Shown one piece after another: positions 62,488-64,000 of a stretch of DNA of 64,000 bases. How positions within the stretch are numbered: the stretch's first letter is position 1; the number at the start of each line of letters is the position of its first letter. The stretch covers positions 62,001-126,000 of the forward strand of contig CACZVM010000002.1 in assembly GCA_902784585.1 (NCBI GenBank), given 5' to 3'. A program made the translations under genes and the position numbers. The DNA is from an uncultured Bacteroidales bacterium. GTDB taxonomy: Bacteria > Bacteroidota > Bacteroidia > Bacteroidales > Paludibacteraceae. A model generated the notes under the pieces. The model was not told the DNA's origin, did not search any database, and saw only the letters and a list, made by a program, of their open reading frames with translations.

Positions 62488-62544
62488 ATTCTTGTTTTGC
62501 AAAACAATCGTTTCTAAGTCAGGCCTTAGAGACCTTTGCGGGTG

Positions 62545-62576
62545 CAAAGGTACTGCTTTTTTTTGACATATGCAAA
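62545..62576 (-). promoter_or_regulatory. promoter of the GT2 gene
   Basis: Minus strand TTTG (62573-62576), 20 bp, TACCTTTG (62545-62552); the leader of about 55 nt carries the AAACGATTGTTTT element. Confidence 0.83.
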
Positions 62577-62634
62577 TAAAAATGCAGAATAGGCGATTTT
62601 AGATACTTTTATGGATATTTTCTAAAATCACGCC

Positions 62635-62656
62635 ATATATACTATATAGTATATAT
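62635..62656. repeat. 22-bp perfect AT-rich palindrome
   Basis: A perfect palindrome centred on CTATATAG in an otherwise gene-free stretch (62577-62831). Could be a protein binding site or a hairpin; function unknown. Confidence 0.6.
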
Positions 62657-62685
62657 AAGTAGGGGTGGGATGCGATATTCTCTCG

Positions 62686-62729
62686 TTCCGATCAGGTTCC
62701 GATCAGGTGGCGCTCAGGTGGCGCGTAAG
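62686..62729. repeat. four-unit 11-bp repeat element (TTCCGATCAGG)
   Basis: Units at 62686, 62697 (both TTCCGATCAGG), 62708 (TGGCGCTCAGG) and 62719 (TGGCGCGTAAG). It directly precedes a second element at 62751. Confidence 0.85.
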
Positions 62730-62750
62730 TAATGTTGTGGCGGAAGTCAT

Positions 62751-62830
62751 GCAGCGAGTGGTACCCCTCGGAGGGGGAGACTCTCAATAATGTCTTGTAA
62801 ATGGCCGGTGAATGGCAGGTGGGCGGCAAG
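62751..62830. repeat. 81-bp intergenic element, copy 2, with four 11-bp units
   Basis: Starts GCAGCGAGTGGTA like the copy at 22604, then four 11-mers at 62787, 62798, 62809 and 62820 (ATAATGTCTTG, TAAATGGCCGG, TGAATGGCAGG, TGGGCGGCAAG) that match the other copy unit by unit. It abuts the stop codon of the deacetylase gene. Confidence 0.8.
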
Positions 62831-62831
62831 G

Positions 62832-63503
62832 CTACAGGGCAGAGAAAGTGTAACCTTCAGAGAGGAGAAAGTCGATGACGCGGGGAAGGACGACGAGTGT
62901 GCGGTCGGCGGACTTGATGGAGTCGTGGAAATTGATGATGGATCCCGGGCGCGTCTCGCGACGGACGGTAGCCATGATCTGATCGGGCGTGACGGACGCA
63001 TCGTAATCACGCGTCAGCACATCCCAATAGATGAGTTGATAGCCCTCCTGATGGAGCGCAAAACGCTGACGAAGCGTCGCCTTGCCGTAAGGCGGACGGA
63101 ATAAGGTAGGAATGCGGAAAGAGGTCTGATGAGTGATGATGGCCTTTTGGCATCGGGCTACGTTGGCCATATATTCATCAATGGGCGTGTGCCAGCCTTT
63201 GAGGTGGTTGTAGGTATGATTGCCGACAGAATGACCGGCCGCAACGACCTGCGCAAAGACATCAGGGTGCTTGTCGATATTCTCACCCACCATGAAGAAC
63301 GTGGCCTTGATGCCATAGCGATCGAGGATAGCGAGGACCTGAGGTGTGACCTCAGGGATAGGACCGTCATCGAAGGTGAGATAGACCGTGCGGGTACGGT
63401 CTTTCAAACTCCCTGTTTGATTATTGGCTGAAGGCTCTCTACCCGTACGGAAAGTTGCGTACGGGTAGAGATGTTGAAATATGGATTTTAGTAATCTAGT
63501 CAT
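62832..63503 (-). CDS. NodB-type polysaccharide deacetylase
   Basis: 223 residues. NodB domain with the metal Asp motif TFDDGPIPE, the HxxxH zinc pair in HSVGNHTYNHL, RPPYGK and a late NFHDSIKSADR. Such enzymes remove acetyl groups from N-acetylglucosamine in peptidoglycan, chitin or exopolysaccharide. No clear signal peptide, although the N-terminus is basic and slightly hydrophobic (MTRLLKSIFQHLYPYATF). The ATG lies inside the TCTAGTCA repeat, and a segment near residues 23-33 (SANNQTGSL) is repeat-like. Confidence 0.9.
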   Translation of the reverse strand: MTRLLKSIFQHLYPYATFRTGREPSANNQTGSLKDRTRTVYLTFDDGPIPEVTPQVLAILDRYGIKATFFMVGENIDKHPDVFAQVVAAGHSVGNHTYNHLKGWHTPIDEYMANVARCQKAIITHQTSFRIPTLFRPPYGKATLRQRFALHQEGYQLIYWDVLTRDYDASVTPDQIMATVRRETRPGSIINFHDSIKSADRTLVVLPRVIDFLLSEGYTFSAL

Positions 63504-63526
63504 CTAGTCTTCTAGTCAACTAGTTA
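63495..63526. repeat. 8-bp tandem repeat, four units (TCTAGTCA)
   Basis: Units at 63495, 63503, 63511 and 63519. The deacetylase start codon and the ROK kinase stop codon both lie within it, so the repeat forms the gene border. Related to 47007-47038. Confidence 0.8.
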
Positions 63527-64000
63527 CCAAGCCAGTGACGAGGCGCCGAGGATAGCGGCATCAGAGTCCTTGAGCACCGAGATAGAAACAGGGATCTTGC
63601 CTTTCCAGATCGGCATGAGGTTGGCGTCGAGCGCCTCGCGGATAGGATCCATGATCCAATGGCCGGACTTAGTGAGACCGCCGAAGAGGATGATAGCCTC
63701 GGGCGAGGAGAAATGAACGAAGTCAGCCAGTTTCTCGCCCAGCAGACGACCGGTGTAGTCGAAGATCTGCTTGGCCACCAGATCGCCCTTCTCTGCTGCA
63801 TCGAAGACGTCCTTGGACGTGATATGATCGATGTCGGCCACTTGACGGAGCAACGTCGGTTGAGTGGTAGAGGTAACGATCTCCTTCGCCGTGCGTGCAA
63901 CGCCCGTAGCCGATGCATAAGCCTCGATACAACCCTTCTGGCCGCAGCCGCAGAGACGTCCGTTGCCCGAATGGTCGATCTTGCAGTGGCCGAGCTCACC
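63524..64000 (-). CDS. ROK family sugar kinase (5' end outside window)
   Basis: Probably phosphorylates glucose or another hexose. 158 residues are visible, open at the edge. The frame begins GELGHCKIDHSGNGRLCGCG and contains the ROK zinc motif CGCGQKGC and the signature part GELGH. Near the C-terminus is IILFGGLTKSG (ROK signature). The N-terminal DxGxT motif is outside. A transcriptional repressor of the ROK family is possible, but no DNA-binding domain is visible in the part present. Confidence 0.88.
   Translation of the reverse strand, partial: GELGHCKIDHSGNGRLCGCGQKGCIEAYASATGVARTAKEIVTSTTQPTLLRQVADIDHITSKDVFDAAEKGDLVAKQIFDYTGRLLGEKLADFVHFSSPEAIILFGGLTKSGHWIMDPIREALDANLMPIWKGKIPVSISVLKDSDAAILGASSLAW

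Overview
The window looks like a chromosome segment from a member of the Bacteroidota, most likely the order Bacteroidales; family is uncertain. The signs are at least nineteen promoters of the Bacteroidota type (TTTG or TTG, 19-20 bp, then TAnnTTTG), few Shine-Dalgarno sequences, a type IX secretion pair (PorU, PorV) next to ispF as in Porphyromonas, class III fructose bisphosphatase, type III glutamine synthetase, BACON and BspA-type surface proteins, and a type III pantothenate kinase operon ending in lptC. No rRNA, tRNA, CRISPR array, insertion sequence or prophage was recognised.

Layout. 0-6.8 kb (minus): fabG (cut by the window edge), lptC, a TPR lipoprotein, an outer membrane barrel, coaX, an acyl-CoA ligase and a small membrane protein. 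6.9-8.9 kb (plus): fbp. 8.9-20.7 kb (minus): ddh, a BACON lipoprotein, then a nitrogen block glnN-dapF-dapL-pyrG and aspC-glmS. 20.9-22.5 kb (minus): an AsmA-like protein. 22.8-34.3 kb (plus): lptD-like gene, slyD, der, a FAH-fold protein, porU, porV, ispF, a small secreted protein and aroK. 34.3-39.6 kb (minus): sufE, ftsE, a DUF349 protein, a SprT-like protein, a basic unknown and two lipoproteins. 39.6-44.9 kb: an accessory stretch with three hairpin arrays between a membrane protein, two AT-richer genes (one a BspA-type LRR protein) and aqpZ. 45-47 kb: dnaK. 47.2-52.1 kb (plus): secreted protein, glycosyltransferase, SpoIID-like protein, methyltransferase. 52.1-58.7 kb (minus): lplA, guaD, gtrA-like, a frameshifted alaS, pdxA, nitroreductase. 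58.9-60.2 kb (plus): PagL-like lipid A deacylase. 60.3-64 kb (minus): TPR-like unknown, GT2 glycosyltransferase, NodB deacetylase and a ROK kinase cut by the edge.

The genes fall into three themes. Envelope building: fabG, lptC, lptD, AsmA, PagL, GT2 enzymes, porU/porV. Peptidoglycan precursors and nitrogen: glnN, glmS, dapL, dapF, ddh. Housekeeping: der, dnaK, alaS, pyrG, coaX, pdxA, ispF, aroK, sufE, lplA.

The most unusual content is non-coding. (1) Three arrays (about 39.7-40.4, 41.2-41.5 and 43.7-44.2 kb) hold about 22 short hairpins whose stems differ in sequence but keep a common plan, mostly a stem ending in AT around a 3-nt loop, joined by purine-rich linkers. (2) Six intergenic elements are each built of four 11-bp units. 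(3) A 40-bp unit is repeated four times upstream of the SprT-like gene. (4) Several 7-8 bp repeat families fill intergenic gaps and also appear in frame inside genes. alaS carries an internal deletion and frameshift that removes its CGGTH zinc motif.
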